From positions 248,001 through 312,000 of the forward strand of contig NZ_SZZH01000006.1 of NCBI RefSeq assembly GCF_005298075.1: DNA of 64,000 bases, written 5' to 3'. This document shows positions 39,687 to 50,231 of the stretch, piece after piece (positions within the stretch are counted from its first letter, which is position 1; the number at the start of each line of letters is the position of its first letter). Both the position numbers and the translations under genes were made by a program. This stretch comes from Nakamurella flava. GTDB lineage: Bacteria; Actinomycetota; Actinomycetes; Mycobacteriales; Nakamurellaceae. Under the pieces are notes generated by a model, which worked only from the letters and a program-made list of their open reading frames with translations, did not search any database and had not been told where the DNA came from.

Positions 39687-40883
39687 TCAGCCGGGCAGAC
39701 GAGCGGGCATCACCAGGTAGCGGTAATCCGGTGCCGGGGCCTCCTGCTCGGCCGCGGCGGATCCGTCGGCGTCCGCCGCGCCGCCGTTGTCGGCCGGGAC
39801 GGGCAGCATCAGCGCCGGTCGCGACGGAGTGGTGAAGGCCAGGCGGACGGTCGGGGCGTGCACCACCCCCAGTCCGTCCAGCAGGTAGGCGGGGTTGAAG
39901 GCGATGAGCAGCTCCGCGCCGTCGGCCTCGACGGGCAGGGTCTCCTCGGCGCGGCCCTCGTCGTCGCCGCCGGCGGTCAGGGTGAGCGACCCGTCGGAGA
40001 CCTGCATCCGCAGGTGGTGGCCACGGTCGGTGACCAGGGCGACGCGCTTGATGGAATCGCCCAGCGCGGCCACCGGGACGTCGACCGTGGTGGTGTGGCT
40101 GGTCGGCAGCAACGAGCGGTACTTGACGAACTCGACGTCCAGCAGCCGGACGGTGGTCCGCCGGGACCCGGCCTTCAGGCCGAGCAGCCCGTCCCCGAGG
40201 GCGACGGTCACCTCGCTGGCGCCGCCGAGGGTCTTGGCCGCGTCGGCCAGGGTCCGGGCGGGGACCAGCACCGCGGTCGAGACGTCGGCCTGTTCGGGTT
40301 TCCAGTCGAGTTCACGCACGGCCAGCCGGAACCGGTCGGTGGCGGCCAGGGTCAGGCGGTCGCCCTCGATCTCGACCCGGACACCGGTGAGCATCGGCAG
40401 GGTGTCGTCGCGGCCGGCGGCGATGGCGGTCTGGGCCACGGCCTCGGCGAACGCCGAGGCATCGACCGTTCCGGAGGTCTCCGGGAGATCGGGCAGCGGA
40501 GGGTAGTCCTCGACCGGCATCGTCGGCAGGGTGAACCGGGCCGAGCCGCCCACGATGCTGACCCGGGCCCCGTCGACGGCCACGTCGACGGGCTTGGACG
40601 GCAGGGCACGGGTGATCTCGGCCAGCAGGCGGCCGGAGACCAGGACCCGCTCGGCGACGGGATCGTCGTCGGAGCTGTCCGGGTCGTCGAGCCCGCTGAG
40701 GCTGTCGACCGACACCGAGGCCCGGGTCGAGACCTCGTAGTCGAACCCGGAGACGGTCAGCGTGGACCCGACGACATCCAGCAGGATGCCGCCGAGCACC
40801 GGCACCGGCGGCCGGCTCGGGAGCGACTTGGCGACCCAGGCCACGGCATCGGCCAGGTCGTCGCGTGCGACACGGAACTTCAT
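39687..40883 (-). CDS. dnaN: DNA polymerase III beta subunit (sliding clamp)
   Basis: A 398-residue protein starting MKFRVARDDLADAVAWVAKSLPSRPPVPVLGGILLDV. Three repeated clamp domains follow; LPTMPVEDYPPLPDLPE and the C-terminal DYRYLVMPARLPG are conserved. The dimeric ring tethers polymerase III to DNA. A short acidic/Ser insertion (DDPDSSDDDP) occurs in the first domain, and a second (NGGAADADGSAAAEQEAPA) before the C-terminus. Confidence 0.97.
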   Translation of the reverse strand: MKFRVARDDLADAVAWVAKSLPSRPPVPVLGGILLDVVGSTLTVSGFDYEVSTRASVSVDSLSGLDDPDSSDDDPVAERVLVSGRLLAEITRALPSKPVDVAVDGARVSIVGGSARFTLPTMPVEDYPPLPDLPETSGTVDASAFAEAVAQTAIAAGRDDTLPMLTGVRVEIEGDRLTLAATDRFRLAVRELDWKPEQADVSTAVLVPARTLADAAKTLGGASEVTVALGDGLLGLKAGSRRTTVRLLDVEFVKYRSLLPTSHTTTVDVPVAALGDSIKRVALVTDRGHHLRMQVSDGSLTLTAGGDDEGRAEETLPVEADGAELLIAFNPAYLLDGLGVVHAPTVRLAFTTPSRPALMLPVPADNGGAADADGSAAAEQEAPAPDYRYLVMPARLPG

Positions 40884-41064
40884 CGACGGTCCTCCAGGGA
40901 CAAATGCGCCAAAACGGGCAGCGGGACACCGCCCGACGCAGGTTCATCGTCGGCTCGGGGCGTCCCACGGTACGGCCTTCCCGGCCTGTGATTCCAGCAG
41001 GGGTGAGTCGCTGCGTCCTTGGTGCCCTCGTTCAGGGAGCGAGCCCGATCCGGTGCGTAGCGAG

Positions 41065-41303
41065 TTGTCCCCAGAGTGACCACGGAGGGGATCTCTTCGG
41101 AAACTCTTTCAGTAACAGCAGTCGGGGGTGTGCACAGTGGGGACAAGCCATCGTCCGGGCAGATCGGGCCGCGTGTCGGCGCCGTGGACAACTCCGGGAC
41201 CGGTCCGGGACAGCCGGGGCCGATTGTGAATGCCATCGGACGGCCCGGTGGTTGTCCCCGTCCATCCCCAGTTGTCCCCAGGGTTGTCCACACGTTGTGC
41301 ATG
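41065..41303. other. Chromosomal replication origin (oriC) with DnaA-box cluster
   Basis: The 1.09-kb gap between dnaN and dnaA holds at least six DnaA-box-like sites: TTGTCCCCA at 41065 and 41272, its complement at 41138, the complement of TTGTCCACG at 41183, TTGTCCCCG at 41252 and the perfect TTGTCCACA at 41284. TTGTGCATG at 41295 is a weaker one. A mildly AT-richer stretch (about 41090-41125) could unwind. No gene is seen in 40884-41971; 41320-41971 shows nothing further. Confidence 0.85.
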
Positions 41304-41971
41304 GGTTGACTGTGGGTAGGTCGCGGCCGGGCCCGAATGACACGTTCGGGCGGATGGGGGGCCGAACGACGGGGCTGCCGGTGTATCGGCGTGCGCTGAC
41401 CGGGCGTTGGGCTCGTGATCGCGTCCCTGCATTGGGCAAGACAGGTGAATTTCTGGCCGGGATCCTCGGTCGGTACACGGATCCGTGAAATTCGGCGGCT
41501 CCATCGGGGGTGACGCGTCAGTTGGAGCGCTCTAACCGGGAGCAAACCGACACGAGCCGCGGTGGAACCCCGGAGACAGGGGTGCAGATGGGGACCCTGG
41601 GGGGGACCGGAGATGCGGTCGCTGGACTCGCGCGCCCTGGCGAGATGACGGGAATGTCCGGTTCAATGGTGCGACGTGGTCAGCCGAGTCGCGGGCCGGG
41701 CGCCTCTGATGGCTGTCTCCGGTCGGGGGATCAGGCCTACGGACGACCCCAGGGCGCTGCAGCGCGCCGCCGAGCACGGTCAGGGAGGGTGTGGATAGCC
41801 CGGCGAACCGGGTCGTCGGAGTGCGCCTGGGAGCCGACGCCGGGCGTCAGGGGCCGGAACGGGCCTGTGGTCAACGGGCCAGAGCTGAGGTCAGCCGGCG
41901 ACAGCGGGCGGAACCAGCGAGACGGATCGAGTGACGGGACGAACCTGGCGTCCGGCGAACATGGTCCGACG

Positions 41972-43624
41972 TCAGCGGCGGGCGCGGTCGCGCACGCGGG
42001 CGCTGAGCTCCTGCACGTGGTCATAGGTCTGCCGCCGCTCGGCCATCTCGGCCCGGATCTTCTTCGCGGCGTGCATGACGGTGGTGTGGTCGCGGCCGCC
42101 GAACGTCTGCCCGATCTTGGGCAGGGTCAGGTCGGTCATCTCCCGGCACAGATACATCGCGATCTGCCGCGCGGAGGCGATCTGCTTGGTCTTCACCGGA
42201 CCGCAGAGGTCCTCCATGGTCACCGCGAAATACTCGGCGGTGACGGCCATGATCGTGGCCGCGTCGACGTCGTTGCCGACCGGGTCCTGGATGAGGTCCC
42301 GCAGGACGATCTGGGCCAGGGCGAGATCGACGGGCTGCTTGTTGAGGGACGCGAACGCGGTCACCCGGATCAGCGCACCCTCGAGTTCGCGGATGTTGCG
42401 CTCGACCCGGCTGGCGATGAACTCCAGGACGTCGTCCGGGGCGTTCATCCGGTCCAGCGCCGCCTTCTTGCGCAGGATCGCGATCCGGGTCTCCAGCTCG
42501 GGCGGCTGGATGTCGGTGATCAGACCCCACTCGAAGCGGGTCCGCATGCGGTCTTCCAGGGTCTCCAGGCGCTTGGGCGGCCGGTCCGAGGAGATGACGA
42601 TCTGCTTGTTGGCGTTGTACAGGGTGTTGAAGGTGTGGAAGAACTCCTCCTGAGTACCTTCCTTGCCCTCCAAGAACTGGATGTCGTCGACCAGCAGGAC
42701 GTCGACGTCGCGGTACCGCCGCTGGAAGGCGACCTTGCGGTCGTCCCGCAGCGAGTTGATGAAGTCGTTGGTGAACTCTTCGCTGGAGACGTACCGCACC
42801 CGCATGCCCGGGAACAGCCGCTGCGCGTAGTGCCCGATCCCGTGCAGCAGGTGGGTCTTGCCCAGACCGGAGTCACCCCAGATGAAGAGCGGGTTGTACG
42901 CGACCGCGGGAGCCTCGGCGACGGCCACGGCCGCCGCGTGGGCGAACCGGTTGGAGGAGCCGATGACGAACGTCTCGAACGTGTACTTCTCGTTCAGCCG
43001 GGTCTGTGACGGGTGGGTCGACGCGGGGTGCGATCGTCCGCTGTAGGACGGCCACGCGGGGGGGACCGGGCCGGTCGGCTCGAACTCCTCCTCTTCCAGC
43101 TCCTCCAGGTCGGCGCCGCTGGCATCGGTCGCTCCGTATCCGGCGCCGGGGGCCGAGCGCGCGGCCAACGGCAGCTGGTCCGATTGACCGTTGCGCTGGG
43201 GTCCGCCGTAGCCATCGACGGACGCCCCGCCGTCGTATCGGCGTTCGCCCGGACCGCGACGGTGCTGCAACGGGAACGGGGCGTTGCCGTACCGGGTGCC
43301 GGGACCACCGTTCATCGGTCCCGGACCGGGATCGGTGTCGGCCGCGACGGGGGGCAGCGGGTCGTCGGTGACGGTGACGGCGAGGGTGATCGTCTGGTCG
43401 AGGTGCCCGGACAGCGCGGTGGCGATCGGTTCGCGCAGGTGGCGCTCGATCTCCTCCTTGACGAAGTCGGAGGGCGCCGCCAGCAGGGCGGTCGAGCCGA
43501 GCATGCCGATCGGTCGCGTTACCGACAGCCAGGCGCGTTGCCGGGAGGTCAGGCGGGGCGCGAGCTCGGCGACCATCGGGGTCCAGACAACCGTCAGGCG
43601 ATCGTCGTTGGCCAGGTCCGACAC
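41972..43624 (-). CDS. dnaA: Chromosomal replication initiator protein DnaA
   Basis: A 550-residue protein from GTG 43624 with GGGAGGA site. Domain I runs to about residue 90. A long Gly/Pro-rich and acidic linker (about 90-205) follows. The AAA+ domain shows Walker A GDSGLGKT (250-257), Walker [17 protein letters not shown] and sensor [21 protein letters not shown]. Domain IV carries the DnaA-box recognition motif [15 protein letters not shown]. It melts oriC and loads DnaB. The upstream gap contains clustered DnaA boxes, as expected for autoregulation. Confidence 0.97.
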   Translation of the reverse strand: MSDLANDDRLTVVWTPMVAELAPRLTSRQRAWLSVTRPIGMLGSTALLAAPSDFVKEEIERHLREPIATALSGHLDQTITLAVTVTDDPLPPVAADTDPGPGPMNGGPGTRYGNAPFPLQHRRGPGERRYDGGASVDGYGGPQRNGQSDQLPLAARSAPGAGYGATDASGADLEELEEEEFEPTGPVPPAWPSYSGRSHPASTHPSQTRLNEKYTFETFVIGSSNRFAHAAAVAVAEAPAVAYNPLFIWGDSGLGKTHLLHGIGHYAQRLFPGMRVRYVSSEEFTNDFINSLRDDRKVAFQRRYRDVDVLLVDDIQFLEGKEGTQEEFFHTFNTLYNANKQIVISSDRPPKRLETLEDRMRTRFEWGLITDIQPPELETRIAILRKKAALDRMNAPDDVLEFIASRVERNIRELEGALIRVTAFASLNKQPVDLALAQIVLRDLIQDPVGNDVDAATIMAVTAEYFAVTMEDLCGPVKTKQIASARQIAMYLCREMTDLTLPKIGQTFGGRDHTTVMHAAKKIRAEMAERRQTYDHVQELSARVRDRARR

Positions 43625-43660
43625 CCGATGATCCTCCCTCGTCGTCGGCCCGGAATGAGC

Positions 43661-43691
43661 CGTCCACACAGTTGTCCACAGGTGTGGACGA
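43661..43691. promoter_or_regulatory. DnaA boxes upstream of dnaA
   Basis: CGTCCACAC (43661), perfect TTGTCCACA (43672) and the inverted TGTGGACGA (43683) are packed within 31 bp, starting 37 bp before the dnaA GTG. The 43625-44399 gap otherwise holds no credible gene and must contain the divergent dnaA and rpmH promoters. Confidence 0.7.
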
Positions 43692-44399
43692 AGGGAAGAC
43701 GGTACGGCGCCGGACGCACGGGTGTCGTGGCCGGGTCGAACGCCGGGGTGCTCAGCTGCGGTTGATGCTCGTACAGGCACGCGACCGTCGGACCGATCGA
43801 TGAAAGGAAGGCGAGTTCGTCGTCCCCCCTGGGACTCGCCGGTCCGTGTCGTGGTGCGCCCCGGGACGCTAACAACTCGACCCGCAGTCCCACAAGACGG
43901 CATGGGCCGCAACGATCATGGTCAGCGTGTTGCGCCACGAATGTGCGATTCGTCCGCCCCGGATGCCGGGGCTCGCTCACCGTCGGTGGTCGTTGTCGGG
44001 GCCGGCGACTGCTCCGTCGGGGCATCGCGTGGGGGGCTCGCCGCTCGCCCGGGTGGTGGGGCGGATGCGTGACCGGACGGGCTCGTGGGCCCGCTTCACC
44101 CCGTTCGCGAGTGCGACGGGACCGTGCAGGACCCGGCGACGATCGGACGGATCGGTCCTTCCCTGGGCAGATCGGGTTTGACCGTCCGGCTGCCGGGTCC
44201 GTACCCTGGGAAACGTCGGTCTGTCCGGCCGCTTTGTGCTGTCCGTGTGCCGATGCCAGTACGCGAGTCTTTCGGGTCTCGCGACAGCCGGTCCCTCCGC
44301 GGGCCGGTGTCGAGGCGCCCTGTGGACGGTGCCGACCGGGCGGTCGTGCTGACAGCCCGGACAGTAGTGACCAGCAGTGACGACAGTGGAGAGATTTCC

Positions 44400-44537
44400 G
44401 TGAGCAAGCGCACCTTCCAGCCGAACAACCGTCGCCGGGCCAAGACCCACGGCTTCCGCCTGCGCATGCGGACCCGCGCCGGCCGCGCCATCCTGGCCGC
44501 CCGTCGGCGCAAGGGTCGCGCCGAGCTGTCGGCCTGA
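44400..44537 (+). CDS. rpmH: 50S ribosomal protein L34
   Basis: A 45-residue protein from GTG 44400 with GGAGAG upstream: [20 protein letters not shown]... ending AELSA. The [12 protein letters not shown] start and [19 protein letters not shown] are universal L34 features. It opens the rpmH-rnpA-yidD-yidC-jag-rsmG run, divergent from dnaA. Confidence 0.97.
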   Translation: MSKRTFQPNNRRRAKTHGFRLRMRTRAGRAILAARRRKGRAELSA

Positions 44538-44550
44538 TCCGTCCTTGGTG

Positions 44551-44922
44551 ATGCTGCCGGCCGACAGCCGCCTGCACACGCCGGCCGAGTTCTCGGCCGT
44601 CGTCAGGGGTGGCGTGCGGGTCGGCGGGCGTCGTCTGGTCGTCCATCTGCGACGTGACCCGGCCGGTGCCGGTGCGACTTCCCGCGCCCGCGCCGGTTTC
44701 GTGGTTTCCAGCAAGGTCGGCAACGCCGTTGTCCGGCATCGGCTGACCCGCCAGCTGCGACCCCTGTTGCGGGAGCGACTGGGCGGGCTGCCCGCCGGTA
44801 CCGATGTCGTGGTCCGCGTCCTGCCGGATGCGGTCGGCGCGGCCAGCCACGACCTCGCGGTCGATCTGGACGATGCTCTGGCCCGCGGCGGACGCCGGTG
44901 GGATCGACGGGTGTCCGGATGA
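44551..44922 (+). CDS. rnpA: Ribonuclease P protein component
   Basis: A 123-residue basic protein. ATG 44551 (MLPADSRLHTPAEF) matches the family start; two upstream in-frame codons, TTG and GTG, are alternatives. The RNR-type motif appears as ARAGFVVSSKVGNAVVRHRLTRQLRPLLRERL. It assists RNase P RNA in removing tRNA 5' leaders. The stop overlaps the yidD start (ATGA). Confidence 0.95.
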   Translation: MLPADSRLHTPAEFSAVVRGGVRVGGRRLVVHLRRDPAGAGATSRARAGFVVSSKVGNAVVRHRLTRQLRPLLRERLGGLPAGTDVVVRVLPDAVGAASHDLAVDLDDALARGGRRWDRRVSG

Positions 44923-45377
44923 GTGCCCCGGACGCGGCGACCGCGACTCGGCGGACGTCACCGGCGGCCTGGCTGTTGATCGCTCCGATCCGCTTCTACC
45001 AGCGGTTCATCACGCCGTACACCCCGGCGACCTGCCGGTACTACCCGACGTGCAGCGCCTACGCGGTGACCGCCTTGCGACGCCGGGGCGCGGTGGTCGG
45101 GTCGGTGCTGACGGGGTGGCGCCTGCTGCGCTGCAACCCGTGGAGCGACGGGGGCATCGATCACGTCCCGGTCCACGGCTGGCCCCGGCGCGGCGGCGAA
45201 CCCCGCCCCGACGCCGGCCCCACCACTGACGCTGCACCGCACGGTGCCCAGCCCGGTCGTTCGTCCGTGACGGACGACGCCGGATCAGGGCATCCTGTTG
45301 ACTACAAGTCGGATTCGACAGAGCTGACCCGGACGGCGACGGCCGGCAGTCAGACCACCGGGAGACCTGCCGCGTGA
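44919..45377 (+). CDS. yidD: Membrane protein insertion efficiency factor YidD
   Basis: A 152-residue protein, translationally coupled to rnpA. The conserved core is PIRFYQRFITPYTPATCRYYPTCSAYAVTAL followed by GWRLLRCNPWSDGGIDHVP. The three cysteines and this order define YidD. The C-terminal 60 residues are a polar extension not needed for the family. It is membrane-associated and supports YidC. Confidence 0.95.
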   Translation: MSAPDAATATRRTSPAAWLLIAPIRFYQRFITPYTPATCRYYPTCSAYAVTALRRRGAVVGSVLTGWRLLRCNPWSDGGIDHVPVHGWPRRGGEPRPDAGPTTDAAPHGAQPGRSSVTDDAGSGHPVDYKSDSTELTRTATAGSQTTGRPAA

Positions 45378-46516
45378 GCTTCAACTTTTTCTCGCTGGAC
45401 TACATCTACTACCCGGTCTCCGGGATCATGTGGGTCTGGCACAAGGTCTTCGGTTCGTTCCTGGGCGCCGACAGTGCGATCACCTGGGTGCTGTCGGTCG
45501 TCTTCCTGATCTTCACGCTGCGCGCGATCCTCTTCAAGCCGTTCATGAAGCAGATGGACTCGCAGCTGAAGATGCAGGCCGTGCAGCCCAAGATGAAGGC
45601 GCTGCGCGAGAAGTACAAGGACGACCGGCAGCGGTTGACCGAAGAGATGATGAAGCTGAACAAGGAGGCCGGGGTCAACCCGCTGGCCTCCTGTCTGCCA
45701 ATGCTCATCCAGGCGCCGGTCTTCATCGGTCTGTTCCACGTGCTGCGCATGTTCCAGCCGGTCAACGACGGTCCCGAGGGCCCGGCGAAGTGGTTCTACC
45801 GGATGAACGTCTACTTCTTCGGTCAGGCCGACGTCGAGTCGATGGGCAACGCCAAGCTGCCCGGCGGCGCCCCGCTGGTCGGCTACATGACGATGCCGCT
45901 GGACCAGCTGAACTTCATGGACGGCGTCCGTGAGGCGATCATCGTCTGGGGCATCCCGCTGACCATCCTCGCGGGCATTGCCACCCACCTGACGTCCCGC
46001 CGGTCGGTCGCCCGCCAGCGCGAGATGAACATCAACAACGACAATCCGCAGACCGCGATCATGAACAAGCTGATGCTCTACTTGTTCCCGTTGTTCGTGG
46101 TCGTCGGTGGTCCGTTCTTCCCGCTCGCCATCCTCTTCTACTGGCTGGCCAACAACTCCTGGACCTTCGGTCAGCTGTGGGTGGCCCACCGTCTGCAGGA
46201 CAAAAAGAAGGCGATGGCCGCGACGGTCGTCGAGGAGAACAAGCAGGCCAGTCGCTTCACCACCCCGAAGCCCGGGGCGAAGCCCAAGTCGACGCCGTCG
46301 GACCGGCCGGTCATCACGCAGTCCCCGGTCGACGGCGGGTCGACCAACGGAGTGAGCAAGGACCCCACCCCAAGCGCGAACGGTCAGGCCGGCGGCCCGG
46401 GCACCAACGGCTCGACCAATGGGTCCGCCGGGACGAACGGGGCCGCCAGTCGGCCCGCGGCCGGTGCGCGGCCGCCGGCCCGACCGAACCGCAAGAAGAA
46501 GCGCGGCTCACGCTGA
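45374..46516 (+). CDS. yidC: Membrane protein insertase YidC
   Basis: A 380-residue protein; GTG overlaps the yidD stop. It has the actinobacterial form: first helix GIMWVWHKVFGSFL, then AITWVLSVVFLIFTLRAILFKPF, a helical hairpin MKALREKYKDDRQRLTEEMMKL, and hydrophobic helices with ASCLPMLIQAPVFIGLF and ILFYWLANNSWTFGQ. A long Gly/Pro/Lys tail ends in RKKKRGSR, the ribosome-contact type. It inserts membrane proteins with or without SecYEG. Confidence 0.96.
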   Translation: MSFNFFSLDYIYYPVSGIMWVWHKVFGSFLGADSAITWVLSVVFLIFTLRAILFKPFMKQMDSQLKMQAVQPKMKALREKYKDDRQRLTEEMMKLNKEAGVNPLASCLPMLIQAPVFIGLFHVLRMFQPVNDGPEGPAKWFYRMNVYFFGQADVESMGNAKLPGGAPLVGYMTMPLDQLNFMDGVREAIIVWGIPLTILAGIATHLTSRRSVARQREMNINNDNPQTAIMNKLMLYLFPLFVVVGGPFFPLAILFYWLANNSWTFGQLWVAHRLQDKKKAMAATVVEENKQASRFTTPKPGAKPKSTPSDRPVITQSPVDGGSTNGVSKDPTPSANGQAGGPGTNGSTNGSAGTNGAASRPAAGARPPARPNRKKKRGSR

Positions 46517-46603
46517 TCGGCGCCCGGCGCCGCCGCCCTGGTGAGGGGCGAGGTCGGCATCGGCCGCCCAGACCTGAAGTACGTCGACGACGAGGGACAA
46601 CAC

Positions 46604-47161
46604 ATGAGCGAGGACACGATCGTGCCGGCCCAGGACGTGGCCGACGGCGCGGCCGCCGAGACGCCGGAGACGGCGCCGTCGGCTGGCGGTTCCAAGCACG
46701 ACCACTTGGTCGCCGAGGGCGACGCGGCGGGCGACTACCTGGAGCGGTTGCTCGACATCCTCGATTTCGACGGGGACATCGACCTAGACGTCGAGGGCGA
46801 ACGCGCGGTCGTGTCGATCATCGGCGAGGGCGACATCGAGCGGCTGGTCGGTGACCGGGGCGAGGTGCTGGACGCCCTGCAGGAGCTGACCCGGCTCGCC
46901 GCGATGGCCGAGACGGGCCACCGTTCCCGGCTGATGCTGGACATCGCCGGCTACCGCGCCCGCCGCCGCACCGAGCTGCGCGAGCTCGGCCAGGCGACGG
47001 CCGAAAAGGTGCTGGAGTCCGGCGAGGCCGTCCGGCTGACCCCGATGAACCCGTTCGAACGCAAGATCGTGCACGACGCGGTCGGTGCGGTGGACGGCGT
47101 CGAGTCGTCGAGCGAGGGCGAGGAGCCTCGCCGGCGCGTCGTCGTCAGCCCGGTCTCCTGA
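46604..47161 (+). CDS. jag: Jag/KhpB-type RNA-binding protein (KH and R3H domains)
   Basis: A 185-residue protein from ATG 46604 preceded by GAGGG. After an acidic N-terminus, the KH domain contains the variant loop region [22 protein letters not shown]. The R3H domain contains [17 protein letters not shown] and [16 protein letters not shown]. It binds RNA, often as partner of KhpA, and influences cell shape and division. Downstream of yidC as in most bacteria. Confidence 0.93.
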   Translation: MSEDTIVPAQDVADGAAAETPETAPSAGGSKHDHLVAEGDAAGDYLERLLDILDFDGDIDLDVEGERAVVSIIGEGDIERLVGDRGEVLDALQELTRLAAMAETGHRSRLMLDIAGYRARRRTELRELGQATAEKVLESGEAVRLTPMNPFERKIVHDAVGAVDGVESSSEGEEPRRRVVVSPVS

Positions 47162-47183
47162 CCACCCCGGCCGTGACGCGACG

Positions 47184-47894
47184 ATGACCGACGGATCGAC
47201 CGGTGTCGAACCGGAACCGGCGGTCGCCGGGGACCTGTTCGGCACCGGGTTGGCCGGCGCTCGGCAGTACGTCGAGCTGCTGGCCACGGCGGGCGTCGAA
47301 CGAGGACTGATCGGCCCCCGGGAGACCGACCGGCTGTGGTCCCGGCACGTCGTCAACTCGGCGGCCGTCACCGAGGTGTTCCCGGCCGACGTCCGGGTCG
47401 TCGACATCGGTACCGGGGCCGGGCTGCCCGGCATCCCCCTGGCGTTGGCCCGACCGGACCTCCGGGTCGATCTGGTCGAGACGCTCGAGCGTCGGGTCGT
47501 GTTCCTCCGCGAAGCCGTCGAGGCGTTGGGGCTGACGGGGCGGTGCCGGGTGGTGCACGGCCGCGCCGAGTCGGTCATCGACGAATGCGGCGAGGCGGAC
47601 GTGGTCACCTCGCGGGCCGTCGCTCCCTTGCACCGGCTGGCCGGCTGGTCCGCGCCGCTGTTGCGCGCCGGTGGGCTGCTGCTGGCGATGAAGGGACAGT
47701 CGGCCGCCGACGAGATCGTCCGCGACGCGGCGGCGCTGGACCGGGCCGGTCTGGTCGGTGCCGAGGTGGTGACCACGGGCGGCCGCTGGACCGATCCGGC
47801 TGTGACGATCGTGCGAGCGACCCGATCGGCCGGAGGCCCGCCGCGTCCGCGGAGCCGCACCCGTCCGTCGCGACGGAGTACCGGCCGAGGGTGA
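47184..47894 (+). CDS. rsmG: 16S rRNA (guanine-527 N7)-methyltransferase
   Basis: A 236-residue protein from ATG 47184. Family features are [11 protein letters not shown], the SAM motif [22 protein letters not shown], and [21 protein letters not shown]. It methylates G527 of 16S rRNA; loss gives low-level streptomycin resistance. The last 20 residues are Arg-rich. In relatives parA follows closely; here about 3.9 kb intervenes. Confidence 0.95.
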   Translation: MTDGSTGVEPEPAVAGDLFGTGLAGARQYVELLATAGVERGLIGPRETDRLWSRHVVNSAAVTEVFPADVRVVDIGTGAGLPGIPLALARPDLRVDLVETLERRVVFLREAVEALGLTGRCRVVHGRAESVIDECGEADVVTSRAVAPLHRLAGWSAPLLRAGGLLLAMKGQSAADEIVRDAAALDRAGLVGAEVVTTGGRWTDPAVTIVRATRSAGGPPRPRSRTRPSRRSTGRG

Positions 47895-47947
47895 ATCGGC
47901 GCCGGGGCGCGCCGAGGGGTCGGCCGCCGTCGCGTACGGTCGCCCTC

Positions 47948-48973
47948 ATGTACGTGGGTATCGACAGCTTCGTCTCACAGGTGACCGACCCGTCGACCGG
48001 ACATGTGGTCGGTCCGGCCGAGCGGATGGCCCATCTGCTCGAGGAGATCGCCCTCGCCGACCGGGTGGGCCTGTATTCGTTCGGCATCGGTGAGCACCAC
48101 CGGGCCGAGTACTACGACTCGGCTCCGCCGGTCATTCTCGGGGCCGCGGCCGCATTGACGTCCCGGATCCGTCTGGGCAGTGCGGTGGCTGTGCTGTCGG
48201 CCAACGACCCGGTCCGGGTGTTCCAGCAGTTCGCCACCCTCGATCTCATCGCCGGGGGACGCATCGACCTCGTCGTGGGGCGCGGTTCGTTCACCGAGGC
48301 GTTCCCGCTGTTCGGTCTGGACCTGGCCGACTACAACGAGCTGTTCGAGGAGAAGCTGGATCTGCTGCTGAAGATCCGGGACTCGACGAAGGTCACCTGG
48401 TCCGGACGTCACCGGCCGGCCCTCACCGGGCAGGGCGTCTATCCGCGACCGGTGCAGGATCCGTTGCCGATCTGGGTCGGCGTCGGCGGGACCCCGGAAT
48501 CGTTCATCCGGGCAGGCCTGCTCGGTCTGCCACTGATGGTCGCGATCATCGGCGGGGAGCCGCGGCGATTCGCGCCGCTCGTCGACCTGTACCGGCGGGC
48601 CGGCGCTCAGGCCGGCCATGCCCCGGAGGTCCTCAAGGTCGGGCTGCACGTGTTCGGGTACGTGGGCGACAGCCGCCAGCAAGCCTCCGACGTCATCTAT
48701 CCCGGATGGCATCAGATGTTCACCAGCGTCTCCCGGGAGCGGGGTTTCCCGCCGCCGAACCGCGCCCAGTTCGACGCGACGAGCGGGCCGGATGGCGCGT
48801 TCTTCCTCGGTTCCCCGGACGAGATCACCGCCAAGCTCGGCCGCGTCGCGGACCAGTTGGGCGGGGTCGACCGCGTCTCCATCCAGATGACCAACCCCCG
48901 CCTCGCCCACGCGGATCTCCTGCACGGCATCGAACTGCTGGGCGAGGTGGCGCCGCGGGTGGCCGCGGTCTGA
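47948..48973 (+). CDS. LLM class flavin-dependent oxidoreductase
   Basis: A 341-residue luciferase-like monooxygenase fold protein. The start MYVGIDSFVSQVTD is 53 bp after rsmG. Segments typical of one LLM subfamily (Atu2307/SP_0267 type) are FGIGEHHRAEYYDSAPPVILGAAAA, VFQQFATLDLIAGGRIDLVVGRGSF, EAFPLFGLDLADYNELFEEKLDLLL and IWVGVGGTPESF. The cofactor may be FMN or F420 and the substrate is unknown. It is not part of the usual oriC gene set, so probably inserted between rsmG and the parS region. Confidence 0.88.
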   Translation: MYVGIDSFVSQVTDPSTGHVVGPAERMAHLLEEIALADRVGLYSFGIGEHHRAEYYDSAPPVILGAAAALTSRIRLGSAVAVLSANDPVRVFQQFATLDLIAGGRIDLVVGRGSFTEAFPLFGLDLADYNELFEEKLDLLLKIRDSTKVTWSGRHRPALTGQGVYPRPVQDPLPIWVGVGGTPESFIRAGLLGLPLMVAIIGGEPRRFAPLVDLYRRAGAQAGHAPEVLKVGLHVFGYVGDSRQQASDVIYPGWHQMFTSVSRERGFPPPNRAQFDATSGPDGAFFLGSPDEITAKLGRVADQLGGVDRVSIQMTNPRLAHADLLHGIELLGEVAPRVAAV

Positions 48974-49645
48974 CGCCGGTCGTCGAGCGCGCTGCCAGAC
49001 GCAGGATGCCCATGTCCGTACGTGATGTCCTAGATATGTCACGTGACGAATGGCAGGGATGAGCCCGCGCTGTGCGGACGCGCCGTTGTTGACCACTGGT
49101 CGCTGAGCTTCGGTCGGGCCTGATCGAGTGGCCGCCGGGCGTGGGTGTCCCGGGGTCCGTCGGGCAGCGCTCTGGGTGACGACGGATGCGTTTGTTCCGG
49201 GTCTCGGTTGTGCGATGAGCGGAAACGCGGTCTTCTGGTCGGCGTGGGGTGAGGTCTCGGTCCTCCTGACGAATCCGACAGACGCGCTCCCTCCGACGGT
49301 CGAGCCGCCGCCCGCAGACCTCCTGCGGAACGCCTGGGTCAGCGGGGCTGTCGGACCCGGGCTCTGAGTGGGGCTGTCGGGACCGTCCAACACGTTGGGG
49401 GTCGTCCGGGTTCTCCCGAACCGGGTTGCCCGTCCGGGGCGGAGCCAGCGACGAGGCGTGCGGCGATGCAGTCGGCGACGAGGGACATGCAGACACTGGC
49501 AGCCGATCAGCCCGGGCGGCGCTGAGGCGCGGCGCGTCAAGGTGCTGGCCGCTCCTCTGGTCTCGTGGACAGCCGCTTGTGAGTACCGCCGGGCAGGGTA
49601 CGAGGCAGCCCGGGCGATGGGAGGGCCGTGCGTCGACAGCGGGAC

Positions 49646-49659
49646 GTTTCACGTGAAAC
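49646..49659. promoter_or_regulatory. parS site 1
   Basis: GTTTCACGTGAAAC, perfect 14-bp ParB-binding palindrome. Confidence 0.92.
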
Positions 49660-50215
49660 TAGGCGCGTCCGCTGACCCGGCCACACCGGGCCCCGGGACG
49701 CGTCAGGCACTGATGCAGAAGGCGTGGCGAAGACAGCAGCGTCGTTCAACATGAGAGCCCGGTCTCGCGTTGTGGTCCCCGCGCGGATGCCCCTGGCCAG
49801 GCATCGGTTCGCCGTCCCTCGGTCCGGCCTGTCGGCGCAACAAGACCGTCAATGCCCGAGACGGCCGATTCCGAACTGTCGGGGCCTGCTGGCCGGCGCC
49901 TCGCGCGCGTGTCCTTCGGTCGGTCATTGCTGGTCGCTGGCATCGTGGGCGAACGAGAAGGTCCGAGGATTTCCAGGGCTCGGCTATTTGAGTTGAGCTG
50001 ATGTGCTTCTGCGGTGAAGGGTGTTGCGGCGCCGTGATCGTGGAGCGTCGGGCGCCGAAGAGCTGGGGGCACTGCGGCTGCCGAACTCAGCGGGGCGGGA
50101 CGAACCCCGGTATGGCCCGTCCTCCGCACCGGGCTGGTCGGGATGACGACGGTCCGGCATCAGGGGCGAAACGCCCCTGCCGGTTCGCTCAGAGATGTCG
50201 CCGCCTCGCACCCGC

Positions 50216-50231
50216 TGTTTCACGTGAAACA
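50216..50231. promoter_or_regulatory. parS site 2
   Basis: TGTTTCACGTGAAACA, perfect match to the full 16-bp bacterial parS consensus. Confidence 0.95.

Noticed and set aside
49033-49046. GTCACGTGAC palindrome near 49036 and a second near 53748 as further parS sites
   Set aside because: Only the TCACGTGA centre matches; the flanking GTTT/AAAC bases required by ParB are absent.
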